Shown: in pieces, positions 44,590-55,914 of the stretch
How positions within the stretch are numbered: position 1 is the first letter of the stretch
Layout of the letters: each line of letters opens with the position of its first letter
Source: Tardiphaga sp. 709
GTDB taxonomy: Bacteria > Pseudomonadota > Alphaproteobacteria > Rhizobiales > Xanthobacteraceae
Reading direction: 5' to 3'
NCBI RefSeq assembly: GCF_032401055.1
Contig: NZ_CP135529.1
Location: 2,170,001-2,234,000, forward strand
DNA: 64,000 bases
Translations under genes and position numbers: made by a program
Notes under the pieces: generated by a model
Told to the model about the DNA's origin: nothing
What the model saw: the letters and a program-made list of their open reading frames with translations, nothing else
Database searches by the model: none

Positions 44590-44851
44590 CACGCGTCACA
44601 GCGCCGCCAATCGTGCCGCCCTTGCAGATGCAGGTGATGGAGGCCGCTGCAGATGCAGATCATCTCGCTTCGGCGAAGAACATCGGCGCCTTCAACCTGC
44701 GCAACGCGATCGCGGCGCATTAGGCGGCGCCGTGATCGGCTATCCTGCTGTGTCGTTGGCCGGCGCGGCCATGGCGGCGAGTGCAATGACATTGTTGAAG
44801 CTGCAGAACCCGACGCGACGACTGACACCTGCGGAATATTTTGCAAGATGA
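44590..44851 (+). pseudogene. MFS transporter remnant (C-terminal end)
   Basis: Frame one reads VPPLQMQVMEAAADADHLAS, AKNIGAFNLRNAIAAH and stops at 44723. Adding one base there continues as ALGGAVIGYPAVSLAGAAMA, ASAMTLLKL to 44851. This is the last two helices of a DHA1-type drug-efflux MFS protein. The first ten helices are missing from the window, so this is real decay and not only an indel. Confidence 0.7.
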
Positions 44852-44908
44852 GTGGCGGCTTTGCCAGAAGCGGTCATTCGGGGATCTGCAATAGCAATTA
44901 GCCTTAGA

Positions 44909-46111
44909 TCATCGCTCCTCTTCCAACACCCTCCTGAGCGGACTTACATAGCTCCAGATCAGTCCGCTGGCGGCATAGACGAGGGTTGTCCGGCCGCCGA
45001 GCCCCATCTCAATCATTCTCGTCACGACGGTCGTGCCGAAGCCGCGATGCGCGGGCGCCTTCACCTCAGGGCCGCCGCGCTCCTCCCACCGGATATGAAA
45101 GCCTTGATCCGTCTTTTCATAGTCGGCTGCCCATGTGATCTCGATCGCGCCATGATCCGTCGAAAGCGCGCCATATTTGACCGCGTTGGTCGACAGTTCA
45201 TGGACGGCCATCCCGATCGACTGTGCAGCGGAAGGCGAAAGTTGCAATGACGGTCCTTCGACGGCGATCCGGCTTTGAACGAGGTCGCCAAAATGCGCAA
45301 GCTGACCGCGAACGAGCTCCAGCACTCCGATGCTCCGCCATTGATTCTCGACGAGCAGATCCTGATTGACGGCCAGCGCCTGCACTCTGTTCGAAAAATT
45401 TCGAACGAAATCCGGGCCACTCGAATAGGCCGTCTGTTGCGCAACAGCCAATACGACGCTCAGAAGATTCTTCGAGCGATGATTGACTTCGTTCATCAGA
45501 AGGCGATTCAGACGTTCCGCCTGCATAATCGCTTCCGTCCGCTCGGCGACGCGTTGTTCCAGCGTGTCGTTCAATTCGCTCAATTGCGCCTGGATGAGAC
45601 GCCGTTCAGCGACTTCGGCAGACAATGCGCGGTTAGCGCTCTCCAGCTGGCGCTGTTTGAGATACAATTCAACAAGGACGCTCACTTTTGAACGCAAGAT
45701 CGAGGGATTGATGGGCTTGAGCAGGTAGTCGACGGCGCCGTTGTCATAGCCTTCAATGACGTGTTCGTCTTCATTGTAGAACGCGGTGAGGAAGATGATC
45801 GGGATCTCGGCGGTCTTCTTGCGCTCCTTGATCATCTGGGCGAGTTCAAAACCGGTGACGCCGGGCATCTGCACATCAAGGATCAGCACCGCAAACTCTT
45901 CCCGCAGCAACGCCAGAAGCGCATCCTGGGCGGATCCTCCCTTGACCAGACGATATCTCGGATCGGTTAGGACGGTTTCGAGGACGGTCAGATTCTTGGG
46001 CTCGTCATCGACGATCAGGATATTGACGACGTCGAGGGCGGCAGCCACCGGCCGTGGCGCCCCCACTTGGCTCACGGATTGACGATCGCCAGAAAGCTCC
46101 GGAACGCTCAT
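44909..46111 (-). CDS. Receiver - HWE histidine kinase protein
   Basis: 400 aa. N-terminal receiver (about 28-145, VDDEPKNLTVLETVL, phospho-acceptor in FAVLILDVQMPGVTG), a coiled-coil linker (165-200), then an HWE-family kinase: phospho-His in NEVNHRSKNLLSVV, HELSTNAVKYGALS, and RWEERGGPEV with the WE-R triad. HWE kinases often act in general stress or light signalling with PhyR-like regulators. Its gene is 61 bases downstream of the poly-HAMP kinase, in the same direction, so phosphate may pass between them. Confidence 0.9.
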   Translation of the reverse strand: MSVPELSGDRQSVSQVGAPRPVAAALDVVNILIVDDEPKNLTVLETVLTDPRYRLVKGGSAQDALLALLREEFAVLILDVQMPGVTGFELAQMIKERKKTAEIPIIFLTAFYNEDEHVIEGYDNGAVDYLLKPINPSILRSKVSVLVELYLKQRQLESANRALSAEVAERRLIQAQLSELNDTLEQRVAERTEAIMQAERLNRLLMNEVNHRSKNLLSVVLAVAQQTAYSSGPDFVRNFSNRVQALAVNQDLLVENQWRSIGVLELVRGQLAHFGDLVQSRIAVEGPSLQLSPSAAQSIGMAVHELSTNAVKYGALSTDHGAIEITWAADYEKTDQGFHIRWEERGGPEVKAPAHRGFGTTVVTRMIEMGLGGRTTLVYAASGLIWSYVSPLRRVLEEER

Positions 46112-46172
46112 CCTTTTGCTCCGACAGAGGTTCCGCAGACCAAAACTCGTTCACCTGCAAGGCCGACCGCAC

Positions 46173-46754
46173 TCATCGGTAAAGCCACACGCGCATGAGG
46201 GACAGAAGCTGGTCGGTGTTGACAGGTTTGGAGATGTAATCGCTCGCACCGGCCTCGAGACATTTCTCCCGGTCGCCCTTCATCGCCTTGGCGGTGAGCG
46301 CCAAAATAGGCAGGGTTCGAAACTCTGGAAGGCTCCGTATATGCCGGATAGTCTCGTATCCGTCCATCTCCGGCATCATGATGTCCATCAGAACCAGGCT
46401 AATATCCGGCGTGGTGCGAATGAGCTCGATGGCGTCCCGGCCTTTGGTGGTGCTGAGCACGTCGACGTCGTGATTTTCCAGCAGCGACGTGAGCGCGAAA
46501 ATGTTGCGCGCATCGTCGTCGACAACCAATACCTTGCGGCCACGGAGAATCTCCATCGAACCGTGCAGCCGTTCGAGCATGGCCTGCTTCTCTTTCGGCA
46601 GATCGGTGATCACGCGATGGAGAAACAGAGCCGTTTCATCCAGCAGCCGCTCGGGCGATTGAACGTCCTTCAGCACGATGCTCTTGGCCATCGCCAGTAG
46701 CTGCGCCTGTTCCTTCGCGCTCAGATCCTTGCCGGTGAAGACCACCACGGGCAC
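46173..46754 (-). CDS. C-terminal part of the poly-HAMP hybrid kinase (receiver 3), separated by a frameshift
   Basis: The frame ([20 protein letters not shown], then a receiver with [31 protein letters not shown] and the lysine of DYISKPVN) is the natural continuation of the protein at 46636-52479. Upstream of PVVVF the off-frame reading SALSKV joins KLHAD of the main frame if one base in GATCTCGGC (about 46770-46775) is removed. It could still be translated alone from internal starts, but this is unlikely. Confidence 0.75.
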   Translation of the reverse strand: MPVVVFTGKDLSAKEQAQLLAMAKSIVLKDVQSPERLLDETALFLHRVITDLPKEKQAMLERLHGSMEILRGRKVLVVDDDARNIFALTSLLENHDVDVLSTTKGRDAIELIRTTPDISLVLMDIMMPEMDGYETIRHIRSLPEFRTLPILALTAKAMKGDREKCLEAGASDYISKPVNTDQLLSLMRVWLYR

Positions 46755-49700
46755 CTTCGACAGAGCCGAGATCTGCGTGCAGCTTCTCCAAGAGTTCGAA
46801 GCCCGTCATATCCGGTAGCCGCAGATCGAGCACAACACAGTCGAACGGATGATCCTGCATTGCGCGCAGGGCATCCGCGCCGGTCGCAGCCGTCACCAAT
46901 TCGATGTCCTTGTCGTTCAGAAGCTCCACGATCGACTTCCGTTCGATGTCGTCATCCTCGACGACCAGCAGCCGCTTAGTGCGCGGCGCGGTGAATTTCT
47001 TCAGCCGGTCGAAGGCCATTTCAAGGCCGTCTGTGGTTGGCTCCTTGACCAGATAGGCGAAGGCGCCGTGTGAGAGCCCGTGCTGACTCTCTTCATCGAG
47101 CGTGATGATCTGCACCGGAATATGGCGCGTGACAGGATCGAGTTTCAGCTGATTGAGCACCGTCCAGCCCAGCATATCCGGCAGGAAGATATCGAGCGAG
47201 ATCGCCATCGGCCTGTAGCGACGGGCAAGCGCCAGCGCGACGCTGCCCCGATTGCCGATGACACCCTTGAAACCCTTGTCGCGCGCAAGGCCCAGCAGGA
47301 TGCGCGCGTAGTGAACGTCGTCCTCGACAATCAGGAGAACGGGATCTCCCTCCTGCACGATGTCGCGATCATCCTCGACATATTCTTCCCGCGCGATCGG
47401 CAGTATCTTGAGTTCGCGCGTCAAGGACTGGGCAGACACAGTCGTCTCAGTCAGTTCGGTCTGCGGAATATCGCGCTTGATGAATTTGACAGGTAGATAG
47501 AGCGTAAAAGTGCTGCCCTGATCGAACACGCTTGCGAGCTTGATTTCGCCGCCGAGCAGCGCCGCCAATTCGCGGCTGATGGCGAGTCCCAGACCCGTGC
47601 CACCATAGCGACGCGACGTCCCGGCATCCGCCTGCTGGAACGCCTCGAAGATCAGCCGCTGCTTGTCGGGCGAAATGCCGATGCCGGTGTCCTCGACCGC
47701 AAAAGCGACGACCTGATCCGCCTTGCTGAGAACCGGATGATCGGGTGTCCATCCCTGCTCCGCAAGCAAAACGCTCATCTGGACGTGACCATGCGCGGTG
47801 AACTTGACGGCATTCGACAGCAGGTTCTTGAGGATCTGCTGCAGCCGCTTGTCGTCGCTCTCCATGAAGCGCGGCAAGTTGGACGCAAATTCCACGGCAA
47901 ACGGCAGGCTCTTGGCCTCCGCGACGTGACGGAAGTTGCGCTCGACATTTTCGCGCAGTCGGCCGAACGGAATTTCCTCGACCTCCACCGTCACGGTGCC
48001 AGACTCGATCTTCGACAGATCGAGAATATCGTTGATGAGGTTGAGGAGATCGGAGCCGGACGAATTGATGTTGCGGGAGAACTCGATCTGCCGATCGGAC
48101 AGGTTGCCGGGCACATTCTCGGCCAGTTGCTGACTGAGAATGAGAATCGAATTGAGCGGCGTCCGCAGCTCGTGGGACATATTAGCGAGGAATTCGGACT
48201 TGTATTTCGAGGTCAGTGCGAGTTCGATTGCCTTTTCCTCGAGCGCGTGTCGTGCCTGCTCGACTTCCGTATTCTTGCGCTCCACTTCGGCATTCTGATC
48301 GGCAAGCAGCTTCGCCTTGGTGCCGAGTTCTTCATTGGTCTGCTGCAGTTCCGCCTGCCGCGACTGCAGTTCGGCCGTGAGCTGTTGCGATTGCGTCAGC
48401 AGTCCTTCGGTGCGCATCGTGGCTTCGATGGTGTTGAAGACGGCGCCGAGATTGAGCGTCAGTTGTTCCAGGAAGGCGAGATTGACGGCGCTGAAAGGCT
48501 GCAGCTTCGCCAATTCGATCACGGCCCTCGTCTGCCCCTCAAAGAGAACGGGGAGAACGACAATGCTCACCCGCGTCGCCTTGCCCAGACTGGACGAGAT
48601 CCCAATGAATTCGGGCGCCACATCGCTGAGCACGATGCTCTTCTTCTCGACGGCACATTGGCCTGCAAGACCCTCGCCCAAAGCGATGGTTTCCGGCAGC
48701 CCGTCGCCGCGATGCGCGTAGCTGGAAAGAAGCGTCAGCCTAGTGTCTTCATCGGCGCTGTCCAAATGGTAGATCGTACCCTGATAGGCCTGGATCAGCG
48801 GCCCCAATTCGCTCAGAAGAATCTTGCCCACCGTGCTCAGTTCGCGCTGGCCCTGTAGGATGTTCCCGAATTTCGCGAGATTGGTCTTGAGCCAGTCCTG
48901 CTCCCGGTTGCTCTCGGTGGTGTCGCGCAGGTTCGAGATCATCGTGTTGAGATTGTCTTTCAACTCCGAGACTTCGCCGCGCGCATCGACCTGAATCGTT
49001 CGCGTCAGATCGCCCTTGGTCACAGCCGTCGCGACCTCGGCGATCGCGCGCACTTGTGTCGTCAGATTCGCCGCCAGCAGATTCACGTTGCTGGTGAGGT
49101 CCTTCCATGTGCCGGCGGCGCCGGGGACGTTGGCTTGACCGCCGAGCCGCCCGTCGACGCCGACTTCGCGCGCCACGTTTGTCACCTGATCGGCGAAGGT
49201 CGCGAGCGTATCCGTCATGTTATTGATAGTCTCGCCCAGCGCCGCCACTTCGCCCTTCGCCTGAACGTTCAGGCGCTGGGTGAGATTGCCGTTCGCCACG
49301 GCGGTCACGACCTTCACAATGCCGCGGACCTGATCTGTCAGGTTCGACGCCATGAAGTTGACGTTGTCGGTGAGATCCTTCCACGTGCCGGCGACACCGG
49401 GCACCGCCGCCTGACCGCCCAGTCGACCCTCGGTCCCGACTTCGCGCGCCACGCGCGTTACTTCGCCGGCGAAGGAGTTGAGCTGATCGACCATGGTATT
49501 GATGGTGTTCTTCAGCTCTAGGATTTCGCCCTGCACGTCCACGGTGATCTTGCGGTTCAGGTCGCCGCGCGCCACCGCCGTGGTCACTTCCGCGATGTTG
49601 CGCACCTGGGTGGTCAGGTTGTTCGCCAACCCGTTGACCGTATCCGTCAGGTCCTTCCAGGTGCCGGCGACGCCGGGCACCGCGGCCTGTCCGCCGAGCC

Positions 49701-52479
49701 GCCCCTCGGTCCCTACCTCGCGCGCCACGCGCGTCACTTCCGACGCAAAGGAACGTAGCTGCTCGACCATCGTGTTGATAGTCTCCTTGAGCTGAAGAAT
49801 TTCGCCGCGCACGTCGACGGTGATCTTTTTCGACAGGTCACCGCTGGCCACCGCGATGGTAACCTCGGCGATGTTGCGGACCTGGTCGGTCAAGTTCGAG
49901 GCCATGTAGTTGACGTTGTCGGTGAGATCCTTCCAGGTGCCGGCGACGCCCGGCACCGCCGCCTGACCGCCGAGCTTGCCTTCGGTGCCCACCTCGCGCG
50001 CGACGCGCGTCACTTCTGAGGCAAAGGCCGAGAGCTGATCGACCATGGTGTTCATGGTTTCCTTCAGCTCGAGGATTTCACCCTTCACGTCCACGGTGAT
50101 CTTGCGGCTGAGATCGCCGCGCGCGATTGCCGTCGCGACGTCGGCGATGTTACGCACCTGACCGGTCAGGTTATTGGCCATCGAGTTAACGTTGTCGGTG
50201 AGATCCTTCCAGGTGCCAGCGACGCCAGGCACATGGGCCTGGCCGCCGAGCTTGCCGTCGGTGCCGACCTCGCGCGCCACGCGGCTGACTTCCGCTGCGA
50301 AGGAGCGCAACTGATCGACCATGGTATTGATGGTCTGCTTCACCTCGAGGATCTCGCCGCGCACGTCGGCCGTGATCTTCTTGGACAGATCGCCATTGGC
50401 GACCGCGATGGTGACTTCCGCGATGTTACGCACCTGACCGGTCAGGTTATTGGCCATCGAGTTGACGTTGTCGGTAAGATCCTTCCAGGTTCCGGCGACG
50501 CCGGGCACCTGAGCCTGGCCGCCGAGCTTGCCTTCGGTGCCGACTTCGCGCGCCACGCGCGTCACTTCGGAGGCGAAACCGTTGAGCTGATCCACCATCG
50601 TGTTGATGGTGTCCTTCACCTCGAGGATCTCGCCACGCACATCGGCCGTAATCTTCTTGGACAGGTCGCCGCGCGCCACCGCGGTCGTGACCTCGGCGAT
50701 GTTGCGGACCTGCCCCGTCAGGTTCGAGGCCATGAAGTTCACGTTGTCGGTGAGATCCTTCCACGTGCCGGCGACGCCGGGCACAGCGGCCTGACCACCG
50801 AGCTTACCTTCGGTGCCGACTTCGCGCGCCACGCGCGTCACTTCCGCCGCGAAGCCGTTGAGCTGATCCACCATGGTATTCATGGTGTTCTTTAATGCGA
50901 GGATTTCGCCCTTCACGTCGACCGTGATCTTGCGCGAGAGGTCGCCATTGGCCACCGCCGTGGCGACGTCTGCAATGTTGCGGACCTGACCGGTCAGGTT
51001 TGACGCCATCGAGTTGACGTTGTCGGTGAGATCCTTCCAGGTGCCGGCGACGCCGGGCACCGCGGCCTGACCGCCAAGCTTGCCTTCCGTGCCGACCTCG
51101 CGAGCCACGCGCGTCACCTCGGATGCGAAACCGTTGAGCTGGTCCACCATCGTGTTGATGGTATTCTTCACCTCGAGGATTTCGCCGCGGACGTCCGCGG
51201 TGATTTTCTTGGACAGATCGCCGCGCGCCACCGCTGTCGTCACCTCGGCGATGTTGCGGACCTGCCCCGTGAGGTTCGACGCCATGAAGTTCACGTTATC
51301 GGTGAGATCCTTCCAGGTGCCGGCGACGCCGGGCACCGCGGCCTGACCACCGAGCTTGCCTTCGGTGCCAACTTCGCGCGCCACGCGGGTCACCTCGGCC
51401 GCAAAGCCGTTGAGCTGGTCGACCATCGTATTGATGGTGTTCTTCAGTTCCAGGATTTCCCCCTTGGCATCGACGGTAATCTTGCGCGAGAGGTCGCCGC
51501 GCGCCACCGCCGTCGTCACGGTCGCGATGTTGCGCACCTGCTCCGTGAGGTTGGTCGCCATCGCGTTGACGGAGTCGGTCAGGTCCTTCCACGTGCCGGC
51601 CACGCCGGGAACGACAGCCTGACCGCCCAGGCTTCCGTCGGTACCGACGTCGCGCGCCATGCGTGTCACTTCGGAGGCGAAGGAGCGGAGCTGGTCAACC
51701 ATCGTGTTGATGGCCTCCTTGAGCTGCAGGATCTCGCCGCGGACGTCGACCGTGATCTTCTTCGACAGATCGCCATTGGCGACGGCGATGGTCACGTCGG
51801 CGATGTTGCGGACCTGCGCCGTCAGATTGCCGGCCATCTGGTTCACCGACTCGGTCAGTTCCCGCCAGACACCGGAGACGCCCCTCACCTGGGCTTGGCC
51901 GCCAAGCTTGCCTTCGGTGCCGACTTCACGCGCGACGCGGGTGACTTCGGACGTAAAGACCGAGAGCTGCTCGATCATCGTATTGACCAGTTTGGCCGAC
52001 CTCAGAAATTCACCTTTGAGAGGCCTGCCGTCGACTTCCAGTTCCATGGATTGTCCGAGGTCGCCCTTGGCCACCGCGCCAATCGTGCGCGCCACCTCGG
52101 TCGTCGGGCGCACCAGATCGTCGAGCAGCGTGTTGATCGAGTCGACCTTTTCGGCCCAGCCTCCCGTAGCGCCAGGCAGTGTTATGCGTTGCTTGAGCCT
52201 GCCCTCCTTGCCTACCGTGTCGCTCAGACGCGCAACTTCCCGGGAAATCCGCGCTTCATATGCGACACTATGATTAAAAGCCTCGGCGATCCGACCATCC
52301 ATGCCGGGCCAGTTCGAGGGCAGGCGAACCGAAAAGTCGCCGTCTCGAAAGGCCAGAATGGCATTGAGAAGCTGTCCCGACCGGAGCGCCACGGCGTCCT
52401 CGACAGACACCGTCGCTTTCCCGTTTTTCTTAACGTTTGCGGACTTCTTGCGATCGCGGAAAGTCGTCGTTTCGCTCAT
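46636..52479 (-). CDS. Giant poly-HAMP hybrid histidine kinase (main frame)
   Basis: 1947 aa in this frame, about 2,100 with the following piece. No membrane segment. In order: short N-terminus; one divergent and eleven regular 92-residue HAMP units (about 87-1190, e.g. [35 protein letters not shown] and [12 protein letters not shown]); GAF (about 1215-1370); coiled coil; HisKA with [17 protein letters not shown] near 1455; HATPase_c ([20 protein letters not shown]); receivers 1 and 2 ([11 protein letters not shown] and [12 protein letters not shown]) and, after a frameshift, receiver 3. It resembles fungal group III (Nik1/Os-1) osmosensor kinases. After KLHAD the frame is lost ([10 protein letters not shown] and so on). 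Regulates unknown targets, probably osmotic or envelope stress. Confidence 0.92.
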   Translation of the reverse strand: MSETTTFRDRKKSANVKKNGKATVSVEDAVALRSGQLLNAILAFRDGDFSVRLPSNWPGMDGRIAEAFNHSVAYEARISREVARLSDTVGKEGRLKQRITLPGATGGWAEKVDSINTLLDDLVRPTTEVARTIGAVAKGDLGQSMELEVDGRPLKGEFLRSAKLVNTMIEQLSVFTSEVTRVAREVGTEGKLGGQAQVRGVSGVWRELTESVNQMAGNLTAQVRNIADVTIAVANGDLSKKITVDVRGEILQLKEAINTMVDQLRSFASEVTRMARDVGTDGSLGGQAVVPGVAGTWKDLTDSVNAMATNLTEQVRNIATVTTAVARGDLSRKITVDAKGEILELKNTINTMVDQLNGFAAEVTRVAREVGTEGKLGGQAAVPGVAGTWKDLTDNVNFMASNLTGQVRNIAEVTTAVARGDLSKKITADVRGEILEVKNTINTMVDQLNGFASEVTRVAREVGTEGKLGGQAAVPGVAGTWKDLTDNVNSMASNLTGQVRNIADVATAVANGDLSRKITVDVKGEILALKNTMNTMVDQLNGFAAEVTRVAREVGTEGKLGGQAAVPGVAGTWKDLTDNVNFMASNLTGQVRNIAEVTTAVARGDLSKKITADVRGEILEVKDTINTMVDQLNGFASEVTRVAREVGTEGKLGGQAQVPGVAGTWKDLTDNVNSMANNLTGQVRNIAEVTIAVANGDLSKKITADVRGEILEVKQTINTMVDQLRSFAAEVSRVAREVGTDGKLGGQAHVPGVAGTWKDLTDNVNSMANNLTGQVRNIADVATAIARGDLSRKITVDVKGEILELKETMNTMVDQLSAFASEVTRVAREVGTEGKLGGQAAVPGVAGTWKDLTDNVNYMASNLTDQVRNIAEVTIAVASGDLSKKITVDVRGEILQLKETINTMVEQLRSFASEVTRVAREVGTEGRLGGQAAVPGVAGTWKDLTDTVNGLANNLTTQVRNIAEVTTAVARGDLNRKITVDVQGEILELKNTINTMVDQLNSFAGEVTRVAREVGTEGRLGGQAAVPGVAGTWKDLTDNVNFMASNLTDQVRGIVKVVTAVANGNLTQRLNVQAKGEVAALGETINNMTDTLATFADQVTNVAREVGVDGRLGGQANVPGAAGTWKDLTSNVNLLAANLTTQVRAIAEVATAVTKGDLTRTIQVDARGEVSELKDNLNTMISNLRDTTESNREQDWLKTNLAKFGNILQGQRELSTVGKILLSELGPLIQAYQGTIYHLDSADEDTRLTLLSSYAHRGDGLPETIALGEGLAGQCAVEKKSIVLSDVAPEFIGISSSLGKATRVSIVVLPVLFEGQTRAVIELAKLQPFSAVNLAFLEQLTLNLGAVFNTIEATMRTEGLLTQSQQLTAELQSRQAELQQTNEELGTKAKLLADQNAEVERKNTEVEQARHALEEKAIELALTSKYKSEFLANMSHELRTPLNSILILSQQLAENVPGNLSDRQIEFSRNINSSGSDLLNLINDILDLSKIESGTVTVEVEEIPFGRLRENVERNFRHVAEAKSLPFAVEFASNLPRFMESDDKRLQQILKNLLSNAVKFTAHGHVQMSVLLAEQGWTPDHPVLSKADQVVAFAVEDTGIGISPDKQRLIFEAFQQADAGTSRRYGGTGLGLAISRELAALLGGEIKLASVFDQGSTFTLYLPVKFIKRDIPQTELTETTVSAQSLTRELKILPIAREEYVEDDRDIVQEGDPVLLIVEDDVHYARILLGLARDKGFKGVIGNRGSVALALARRYRPMAISLDIFLPDMLGWTVLNQLKLDPVTRHIPVQIITLDEESQHGLSHGAFAYLVKEPTTDGLEMAFDRLKKFTAPRTKRLLVVEDDDIERKSIVELLNDKDIELVTAATGADALRAMQDHPFDCVVLDLRLPDMTGFELLEKLHADLGSVEGARGGLHRQGSEREGTGAATGDGQEHRAEGRSIARAAAG
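48910..51945 (-). repeat. 276-bp tandem repeats encoding HAMP units
   Basis: Eleven consecutive 92-codon units (starting at residues 179, 271, 363 and so on to 1099). Units 3 and 5 are almost identical in protein and DNA, which suggests recent duplication or gene conversion. Such arrays collapse or expand easily in assembly. Confidence 0.9.
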
Positions 52480-53107
52480 CGGTCTCGGCTCGCCTGATTA
52501 AGGGCCACACGATTTTCTGGTGCCCTGATATGTGGTGATAGCAGGCTTCCATTTTTGCCGCGAGCCGCATCCCAACACCCATCACCGGGCTGGACGAACC
52601 CGGCTTTGCGACTCCGGAATGCGCGAATCGTATTCTAAATCGCAGGCTAACGCCCGCGCCAATACGCAATGACGGAGCCCTCGGCTACCTACGATAAATA
52701 GGTTTTCGATCTTATTCTTGGCTTTCTTGAGAAGATACAGCAGCCAACGCGCCTGCAGGTCAACGCTTGACCAACATCTTCTTCAGGAGCCGATCGATCG
52801 CGAGGATATAGTCATCATGGCGACGTTTAGATAACGGGCGACGGAGCCCATGCTCGCTGCAACCGAGATTGACGTCGATATTAAGTCAACGTTTGGGTAT
52901 CAATGCGCATCCAACGCGGCAGCAGCGCTTGGCTCTACACAGCGCAGCTTGTCGACGGGCTGCGTCATCGGGGGAAATGCCCGTCGGGCCTAACCGGATT
53001 ATCGACCTTGAAAAGATGCTGTCCGGCTGCTCAAAAATCATCACTCTCTTTGAGAATAAGCTGGGCCTCACACGAAGTGTAAAGTGTGAGCCCTTAGTCC
53101 GAGAGGT
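52480..53107. other. Intergenic, no gene supported
   Basis: About 630 bases upstream of the poly-HAMP kinase. Short frames only; presumably holds its promoter. Confidence 0.4.
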
Positions 53108-53401
53108 TCATCGATCCCTCACTGGCGTATAACGGTGGCGCCACTTCGTGTCTTTGTCGACCGAGTGGTAAACCGGAGTGCCTTTGGGAAAGAGTGCTTG
53201 CAGCATGCCGAGGCGCGCGAACTCAATCGGCCCGCCATACTCAGCGGCCTGGATCAAGACGTGCATCGCGTTCTGCCACGGGGGAGTGTCGTGCGTTTGC
53301 TTTGGCAGCCGGGTGATATACTCGCCGGCGTCCTGCAGGGTGGCCAGCTTACCGCCGGCAGGCAGGACGATCGGATTCGGAAATCGAGTCGACCAGGACA
53401 C
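53108..53401 (-). CDS. Hypothetical small protein
   Basis: 97 aa from GTG at 53401, seven bases after GGAG. Contains NPIVLPAGGKLATLQDAGEY, ITRLPKQTHDTPPWQNAM and IEFARLGMLQAL, a layout common to a small Rhizobiales family of unknown function. A helical protein without signal peptide. Stands alone. Confidence 0.6.
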   Translation of the reverse strand: MSWSTRFPNPIVLPAGGKLATLQDAGEYITRLPKQTHDTPPWQNAMHVLIQAAEYGGPIEFARLGMLQALFPKGTPVYHSVDKDTKWRHRYTPVRDR

Positions 53402-53865
53402 AACGCAACTCCGCAACTGATGGCAGATTCAAGCGCGTCAGATAAGATTCGTTCCTGGGAGGCTCAGACCTTTCGATAGGCGGATCCAGCCGCCGGATGT
53501 CTTGTGTGAATCAAGAATTTATAACCACTCCGGTTGTGTTATCCTCCACTGGGGAACGGGGAGTATGCACATTGTTACATCGAACAATTCAATACGACGT
53601 GCAGGAGGTCCAGCCGGGGGCTTTGGCGCTGGAACATCTATCCGGGTAGATACGGGGGCCGGTCAAGTTTCGCTCGCGTGAACTGGCTGTTGAAGCGTGC
53701 CGGGGCGAGATCAACGATGGCATCGAACGGACCCGGCGACGGTCAGCTAGTCGCTAGCCTAGGTTTTTATTCTATAATGTAAGTATGCGATTCCGATTTT
53801 CTTGAAGCGCAGCGCGCCTCAAGGCGGGGTGCCGGCTTGAGAGGCCCTTACCTCCCCACAAAAGG
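53402..53865. other. Intergenic, no gene supported
   Basis: 460 bases; one plus-strand frame at 53534-53782 has no binding site or recognisable content. Confidence 0.4.
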
Positions 53866-55023
53866 TTACCTGCAGATACGGTCTATAAGCTGAGTGTAGA
53901 TGTCGAATGCCTCATCAATTCGCTCGACGTAGCAGAACTCATCGGTTTGGTGGCATTGCGCCGCTTCGCCGGGACCGATGACGACGGTTGGCACATTGTT
54001 AAACCCCGGCACCAAGGCAGAGGCATCGGTGAAGTAAGGAGCGCCGGCCGGCACAGGGGGAGCGCCCAGTCGAGCGGCCAGGATGTCCATCAATGGTTCA
54101 ATCGCAGGCTCGTCGGGTGCAGTCGCGAACCCTTTGAAATCGGTGACCAGCTGTATCGATGCTTCAGCTCCCAATCGCTCTTGGATGTCTGCAATGAGCA
54201 CCTGATGGTCATGTCCGGGCACTGTGCGAAAATCGACTGTAACGCCTGCCGAATCGGGAACGGAGTTGATGTTTTGACCGCCGAAGATCGTGGTGACCGA
54301 GGCGGTCGTCCTCCCTAGCAACGGGTGTTCGTTCTCAGGAAACTTCAGAGCTTCGATAAGTCCGACCCAGCTCGCAACCTTATACACAGCGTTTTCGCCC
54401 AGCTCAGGCATCGAAGAATGCGCTGTCTTTCCTGTGGCCGTGATTCTCAGCCTGACCGAGCCTTTATGCGCGATGATAGGAAGATTCGACGTCGGCTCCG
54501 CAACGATCAATAGCTCTGCGTCCCCAAGGGCACCCTCGCGTGCAAGGTGGAACGCTCCTTGGCACCCCGTCTCCTCACCTGCGGTGATGACCAGCGTGAT
54601 GCCGCGTTTCAAGCGGCCTTTCTTGGTCGCTTCGACCGCAGCAACAACGAAGGCTGCGACGCCAGCTTTCATATCGCTGGCGCCGCGCCCGATGAGCTTG
54701 CCCTCACGGATCTCCGCCGCGAACGGCGGTGCCGACCACGGCTTTTCTCCAAGCGGCACGACATCAATGTGGCCTGTGAAGACAAGTGGCTTTAGTGCCT
54801 CCGTGCCAGACAACCTGGCGACGATTGACGGCCGTCCCGGCGCGAACTCGTAAGCTGTAACGGCAAGGCCGGCATCCCGCAGCAAATCGGCAATATAACC
54901 TGCGCAATCCTTTTCTCTGCCGGGCGGGTTGAGGGAATCAAATCGCACCAAGGCTTGTGCAAGTTCAACGCTGTTCATTCGATCCTCACTCAGCTTTACT
55001 AAAGGGCTATCTCGGTCGGTCAT
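53866..55023 (-). CDS. M20 peptidase, ArgE/DapE-like acetylornithine deacetylase
   Basis: 385 aa. Metal ligands and catalytic residues are in place: TGHIDVVPLG (His, Asp), GRGASDMKAG (bridging Asp), ITAGEETGCQ (Glu-Glu), VAEPTSN and QCHQTDEF (His). The dimerisation lid domain spans about 180-290. Hydrolyses N-acyl amino acids with two zinc ions. ATG at 55023 overlaps the stop of the IclR gene (ATGA); an internal ATG (MNSVELAQ) is possible. The substrate is uncertain: the IclR link and paired paralogue suggest a catabolic N-acyl compound rather than arginine synthesis. Confidence 0.88.
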   Translation of the reverse strand: MTDRDSPLVKLSEDRMNSVELAQALVRFDSLNPPGREKDCAGYIADLLRDAGLAVTAYEFAPGRPSIVARLSGTEALKPLVFTGHIDVVPLGEKPWSAPPFAAEIREGKLIGRGASDMKAGVAAFVVAAVEATKKGRLKRGITLVITAGEETGCQGAFHLAREGALGDAELLIVAEPTSNLPIIAHKGSVRLRITATGKTAHSSMPELGENAVYKVASWVGLIEALKFPENEHPLLGRTTASVTTIFGGQNINSVPDSAGVTVDFRTVPGHDHQVLIADIQERLGAEASIQLVTDFKGFATAPDEPAIEPLMDILAARLGAPPVPAGAPYFTDASALVPGFNNVPTVVIGPGEAAQCHQTDEFCYVERIDEAFDIYTQLIDRICR

Positions 55024-55844
55024 CGTGCGTCGCGGCTAAAAAGCTTCGCGCCAATCTCAGCACTGACCTTCTTGATGAGGTCAAGGTGACGTGGCTTCGC
55101 ACCTTCGACCAGCTGCGCAGTCAATGTCGTGATGCTGATGCTTCCGGCTAGATGTCCCTGGCGATCGAAGACAGGCACGCCCAATGCCGCCAGGCCTACA
55201 ACGAAATCATCAACGGCCAGCTCCCAGCCTTGCTTTTGAATTCGCACGGCCTCGGCATTCAGGGTTTTGATGTTGGTCTGGCTTTTCGGCGTGCGTTTCG
55301 CAAGCTCAAGCGAAAGAGCGACGGATCGCTCTTCCGGTGAGATAAAGCCCAACAACGCGCGGGGCCCAGCTCCGCAATTAAGCGGCGCCCTTGATCCGAC
55401 AGTGAACCAGGCGGCATCGACATTTGGAATGGAGGCTCGCACGCGCTCGACACAGATGGCGCTGCCCTCATGATGAACCCAAAGATAGGCAGTGGTACCA
55501 GTTGTCTCGCTGAGCTCGCTCAGCAAGGGCGCTGCAATCTCGCGCAGCTCCCTCCCCTTTTCCACGGAGGATGCGAGCTCAAGCACGCCAACACCGAGCG
55601 AATACAGACCGCTCGAGGGATCGTGATCAATCAGCCCGCTGCATTGAAGCGTATGAAGTAGTCGTCGCGCAGTCCCTTTGTCCAGATCGGCCGCTGCCGA
55701 CAGTTCTGTCAAGGTTTGACGAGGTCGTGCGATATGGAAGGCCTTGAGGAGCGCGATGCCCCGGTCCAGTGCTCTTACGATGGGAACGCCTGGCTTGTCT
55801 GCGATCGTTGCCGACAGCCGTCCGGCAAGTGGGTTTTGTATCAT
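55020..55844 (-). CDS. IclR-family transcriptional regulator
   Basis: 274 aa from ATG at 55844 (the frame is open to 55880). Winged helix near residues 20-80 (LTELSAAADLDKGTARRLLH) and an IclR effector domain (about 90-270) with ATLWVHHEGSAICVE-like strand YLWVHHEGSAICVERVR, RAPLNCGAGPRALLGF and a C-terminal regulatory helix. Co-transcribed with the M20 gene at 53866 and divergent from the M20 gene at 55915, both of which it probably controls, with a small ligand. Confidence 0.9.
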   Translation of the reverse strand: MIQNPLAGRLSATIADKPGVPIVRALDRGIALLKAFHIARPRQTLTELSAAADLDKGTARRLLHTLQCSGLIDHDPSSGLYSLGVGVLELASSVEKGRELREIAAPLLSELSETTGTTAYLWVHHEGSAICVERVRASIPNVDAAWFTVGSRAPLNCGAGPRALLGFISPEERSVALSLELAKRTPKSQTNIKTLNAEAVRIQKQGWELAVDDFVVGLAALGVPVFDRQGHLAGSISITTLTAQLVEGAKPRHLDLIKKVSAEIGAKLFSRDAR

Positions 55845-55845
55845 G

Positions 55846-55878
55846 CTGTGACACTCTACATCATGTGTTGACACAAAC
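55846..55878. promoter_or_regulatory. Palindromic operator candidate for the IclR regulator
   Basis: Between the divergent genes: TGTGACAC (55847-55854) with a GTGACAC palindrome and TGTGTTGACACA (55864-55875). Two dyad-symmetric TGTG/CACA blocks spaced 17 bases fit an IclR-type operator. Confidence 0.45.
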
Positions 55879-55914
55879 AAGGGCCGTGGACCAAAATGTG
55901 CTGTCTCTCACCGG

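Noticed and set aside
48910-51945. Regular repeats considered as CRISPR or a repeat-rich mobile region
   Set aside because: 276-bp units are in frame, encode HAMP domains and have no spacers.
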